A stretch of DNA of 64,000 nucleotides. Source: Hymenobacter sp. YIM 151858-1. GTDB lineage: Bacteria; Bacteroidota; Bacteroidia; Cytophagales; Hymenobacteraceae. The notes below the pieces were generated by a model. That model had not been told where the DNA came from. It saw nothing but the letters and a program-made list of their open reading frames with translations, and ran no database searches. The DNA lies in contig NZ_CP110136.1 of the NCBI RefSeq assembly GCF_025979705.1, positions 2,418,001 to 2,482,000 of the forward strand. Direction: 5' to 3'. This document shows, piece by piece, positions 61,392-64,000 of this stretch. Numbering within the stretch: position 1 is the first letter of the stretch; the number at the start of each line of letters is the position of its first letter. Position numbers and translations under genes: made by a program.

Positions 61392-63056
61392 CTACTTCGC
61401 GTAGGCCACGGCGCGCATCTCGCGGATAACCGTCACCTTAATCTGGCCGGGGTACTGCATTTCCTTCTCGATTTTCTGTGAAATCTCGCTGGAAAGCTCC
61501 TGGGCGCGGTCGTCGGTTACGTTGTCGGCATCCACGATTACGCGCAGCTCGCGGCCCGCCTGAATGGCGTAGCACTGGTTCACGCCTTTGAAAGCGTGGG
61601 CCGTTTCTTCGAGCTGCTTGAGGCGTTTGATGTAGCTCTCCATCATTTCGCGGCGGGCGCCGGGGCGCGAGCCGCTGATGGCGTCGCAGGCCTGCACGAT
61701 GGGCGAAATGAGCGCGGTCATCTCGATTTCGTCGTGGTGGGCGCCGATGGCGTTTACCACGTCGGGGTGCTCCTTGTACTTCTTGGCCAGCTCCATGCCC
61801 AGGATGGCGTGGGGCAGCTCGGGCTCCTCGGTGCTTACCTTGCCAATGTCGTGCAGCAGGCCGGCGCGCTTAGCGTGCTTCACGTTCAGGCCCAGCTCGG
61901 CGGCCATGGTGGCGCACAGGTTGGCTACTTCGCGCGAGTGCTGCAGCAGGTTTTGGCCGTACGACGAGCGGAAGCGCATGCGACCCACCATCTTAATCAG
62001 CTCGGGGTGCAAGCCGTGGATGCCGAGGTCGACGATGGTACGCTCGCCGATTTCGACGATTTCCTCCTCGATGTTCTTGCGCGTTTTGGCCACAATCTCC
62101 TCGATGCGGGCCGGGTGAATGCGGCCGTCTTTCACGAGCAAGTGCAGCGAGAGGCGGGCAATTTCGCGGCGTACCGGGTCGAAGCCCGAGATGATGATGG
62201 CCTCGGGCGTATCGTCAACGATGATTTCGACGCCGGTAGCGGCTTCCAGGGCGCGGATGTTACGGCCTTCGCGGCCGATAATCTTGCCCTTCACGTCGTC
62301 CGACTCGATGTTGAAAACCGACACGCAGTTCTCGATGGCGTGCTCGGCAGCGGTGCGCTGAATAGTTTCCAGCACCACCTTTTTGGCATCTTTGGTAGCC
62401 GTGAGGCGGGCTTGCGCCACGGTGTCTTTGATGTACGACGAAGCCTGAATCTGGGCCTCGTTCTTCAGCGACTCCACGAGCTGCTCGCGGGCTTCGGCAG
62501 CCGTGAGGCCGGCAATGGCCTCCAGCTGGCGCTGCAACTGGTGGCGCTGCTCGTCTACCTCGTCCTGGTCTTGGCGCAGCTGATCCACGAGCTGCTCGTG
62601 GGCAGCGCGGCGCTTTTCTTCCTGAGCTTCAAGGCGCTCCTGCTGGCGCTGGGCGTCGTTCTGTACTTTCTCGCGCAGCGTATCGAGCTCTTTTTCCTTG
62701 CGCTGCACTTGCTCCAGCTGGCGCTGGGTAGCCTGGGTAAGCTGCTTGATGCTGGCTTCCTGCTGCACCACTACTTCGCGGCGCTGCGAAAGGTCTTGTT
62801 CGGCCTCTTGGCGGAGGCGACGCAGCTCCTGCTCAGACTCGTTCCGAATCTGGCGGGCTTTGTCTTTGGCCTGCTGAATGCGCTCTTCGCGCACACGGTT
62901 GGCTTTGGCTTCGGCCTCTTGCAAGAGCTCCTGCGCGCGGGCTTGCGCCTGCGCTTCGGCATCTTGCCTAGCCTTGCCAGCCATCTGCCGGCCGATGAAG
63001 AAGCCCACAACCAGGGCTACTACGGCTGCCAGCACGATGTATATTATTTCGGGCAT
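61392..63056 (-). CDS. rny: Ribonuclease Y
   Basis: A 554-residue membrane-anchored endoribonuclease that initiates mRNA decay. An N-terminal helix ([19 protein letters not shown]), a long coiled coil (about 30-240), a KH domain ([20 protein letters not shown]) and an HD domain ([15 protein letters not shown], then [10 protein letters not shown]) are present in the expected order. The ATG at 63056 (MPEIIYIV) is the family start. It lies downstream of the zapA gene on the same strand, a common order in Bacteroidota. Confidence 0.96.
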   Translation of the reverse strand: MPEIIYIVLAAVVALVVGFFIGRQMAGKARQDAEAQAQARAQELLQEAEAKANRVREERIQQAKDKARQIRNESEQELRRLRQEAEQDLSQRREVVVQQEASIKQLTQATQRQLEQVQRKEKELDTLREKVQNDAQRQQERLEAQEEKRRAAHEQLVDQLRQDQDEVDEQRHQLQRQLEAIAGLTAAEAREQLVESLKNEAQIQASSYIKDTVAQARLTATKDAKKVVLETIQRTAAEHAIENCVSVFNIESDDVKGKIIGREGRNIRALEAATGVEIIVDDTPEAIIISGFDPVRREIARLSLHLLVKDGRIHPARIEEIVAKTRKNIEEEIVEIGERTIVDLGIHGLHPELIKMVGRMRFRSSYGQNLLQHSREVANLCATMAAELGLNVKHAKRAGLLHDIGKVSTEEPELPHAILGMELAKKYKEHPDVVNAIGAHHDEIEMTALISPIVQACDAISGSRPGARREMMESYIKRLKQLEETAHAFKGVNQCYAIQAGRELRVIVDADNVTDDRAQELSSEISQKIEKEMQYPGQIKVTVIREMRAVAYAK

Positions 63057-63276
63057 GGTATGGTGATGTTGGGGAGGGTGATACAAACACCATAGCCTGC
63101 GCAAAGCGTTCTGCCGCAACGGCAGCGAGCGGCCGGGCCGTCTGCCCCAGGCCGTGAGCGGTATTACGTAATCAGTAGTTGGTAGCAAGTAATCGGACGC
63201 CCACCAGCGGGGCTAACAGTTATGTCCGATTTCCTAATACCCAATACCTGGTACAGCATACCAAGTACCAGTGCCA
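63057..63276 (-). other. Spacer between zapA and rny with possible RNA structure
   Basis: No gene is seen. The sequence contains tac/tacc-rich words and short inverted arms: aatcggac at 63191 with gtccgatt at 63224, and ggtatt at 63160 with aatacc at 63237, plus a ggtacagcataccaagtacc palindrome at 63252-63271. These could fold into an extended hairpin in a transcript running from zapA to rny. Whether this is a regulatory RNA is unproven. Confidence 0.3.
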
Positions 63277-63567
63277 TCAGGCAAGTACCACCGAGGCCAG
63301 CAGCTGATCGAGGCGGGAGAGGCGCTCGGTCAGGGCTGCATCGGTACCGTCCTTTTCCTTCACGGCCTTCATGCGGTCGGCCAGTGTGGTAAGCGCAATC
63401 ATGGCCAGCAGGTCCTGCTTGTCCTGAATGCCGTATTGCTCCCGAAATTCCTTAATCCGTTCGTTGAGCATGCGCCCGGCTAAGCGTAGGCGCTCCTCTT
63501 CCTGCGGCGTTACCCGAAGGGGGTAGTCGCGGTCGGCAATGCGGATTTTGATGGATAGTTCGGTCAC
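63277..63567 (-). CDS. zapA: Cell division protein ZapA
   Basis: A 96-residue protein. The N-terminal beta part is TELSIKIRIADRDYPLRVTP; the helix AGRMLNERIKEFREQYG follows, and the C-terminal half is coiled coil. ZapA bundles FtsZ filaments. The start is a GTG at 63567 because no ATG is available. It lies between the small coiled-coil gene and rny on the same strand, the usual Bacteroidota order. Confidence 0.9.
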   Translation of the reverse strand: MTELSIKIRIADRDYPLRVTPQEEERLRLAGRMLNERIKEFREQYGIQDKQDLLAMIALTTLADRMKAVKEKDGTDAALTERLSRLDQLLASVVLA

Positions 63568-63601
63568 AGTCGCGGGTGCTTGGGGTGGGTCGGCTAGGTG
63601 G

Positions 63602-63898
63602 TTACTCCCTCAAATAGGCAAGGCACTTATCTAGTTCGCGGATGTATTCGTTGAGACGTTGTTTTAGCTCGGTTGCGGTAGCCGGTTCGCCAGCTATGGT
63701 GTTAGCAAGTTTAACAATATTTTCCTGGTTCTGGTGCTCGCGCAGCTGCTTGTCCCGGTCGCGCAGCTCGGCCTGGAGCTGCTGAATGGTGGTATGGGCA
63801 TCGGCCAGTTCTTCGCGCACTTGCTGATAGGCAGCCACTAAAGTGGTTACCTGCCGTTCCAATCGGTCGAGTTGGGCAAGCTGCTGCGAGGAGGCCAT
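63602..63898 (-). CDS. Coiled-coil protein next to zapA (ZapB-like)
   Basis: A 98-residue, almost entirely coiled-coil protein (LDRLERQVTTLVAAYQQVRE, then TTIQQLQAELRDRDKQLREH), ending in RLNEYIRELDKCLAYLRE. It lies 34 bases upstream of zapA on the same strand. In Bacteroidota this position often holds a short coiled-coil division protein; a ZapB-like role is inferred from position and form. taaatctttg in the minus-strand upstream region (63946-63955) is close to a -7 box. Confidence 0.8.
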   Translation of the reverse strand: MASSQQLAQLDRLERQVTTLVAAYQQVREELADAHTTIQQLQAELRDRDKQLREHQNQENIVKLANTIAGEPATATELKQRLNEYIRELDKCLAYLRE

Positions 63899-64000
63899 CG
63901 GGTTTGATTTTCGTTATTGGTTTTTCGTTTTTCGGGTGGGTTTTTCAAAGATTTAAATCCAACCTACCCATGCGGGCTTTCGCATCGGGCGAATAACGAG

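Noticed and set aside
61596-63095. Open frame of 499 codons opposite rny
   Set aside because: Antisense shadow of the RNase Y gene, with Leu/Phe/His-rich composition caused by the coiled-coil codons on the other strand.

Overview
The window is a GC-rich chromosome segment from a member of the Bacteroidota, most probably a Hymenobacter-like species (Cytophagales, Hymenobacteraceae). Support: a protein with a type IX secretion C-terminal sorting domain, several TAnnTTTG promoter boxes of the Bacteroidota type, 2TM-domain and DUF502 proteins, many outer-membrane and lipoproteins, and the very frequent palindrome CCTAGG (about 85 copies by eye). No phage, plasmid, CRISPR array, rRNA or tRNA is visible. 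Most of the content is chromosomal housekeeping and cell-envelope genes, with scattered non-coding repeats.

Layout. 1-5,000: M28 peptidase (cut by the window edge), threonine synthase, LysR regulator, small membrane and secreted proteins, TPR lipoprotein. 5,064-6,111: broken RBBP9-type hydrolase and an AT-rich membrane protein gene. 6,395-16,833: alpha-2-macroglobulin, two-domain chagasin-like inhibitor, glycosyltransferase and PbpC, a protease-defence and wall-repair neighbourhood. 16,848-24,645: Mn-catalase, small envelope proteins, and an aldehyde dehydrogenase/DUF779 pair opposite an AraC regulator. 24,812-29,291: GreB-like factor, TIGR03915 DNA-metabolism protein and its radical-SAM partner TIGR03916, with a hydrolase and a palindromic element between the partners. 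29,444-38,734: BamA/TamA-like protein, CvfB-like RNA-binding protein, OmpH-like chaperone, aspartoacylase-family protein and HelD-like helicase. 38,910-41,359: DUF1353 protein, small I9-like protein and a subtilase without signal peptide. 41,658-48,049: regulator with a degenerate receiver, T9SS cargo, RimK/RimB pair, sugar dehydrogenase, macrodomain protein and hydrolase. 48,208-53,167: DUF502, IspH, Cmk, then two consecutive paralogue pairs and a 53-residue lipoprotein. 53,256-57,743: adenine deaminase, single-domain response regulator, cysteine-synthase-type enzyme and SucD. 57,808-61,242: orphan CdiI-like immunity gene and three envelope proteins. 61,392-63,898: RNase Y, ZapA and a coiled-coil protein.

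The spacers carry much of the unusual signal: two copies of a ~220-bp element with long inverted arms (13,087-13,314 and 27,438-27,657), a perfect 43-bp inverted repeat (12,023-12,154), REP-like hairpins, a nine-copy heptamer array next to a start codon (48,057-48,119), and CCTAGG in genes and spacers alike. I find no single clearly new multi-gene system. The best leads are the CCTAGG motif, the palindromic elements, the subtilase/I9/DUF1353 group, and the A2M-chagasin-PbpC group.
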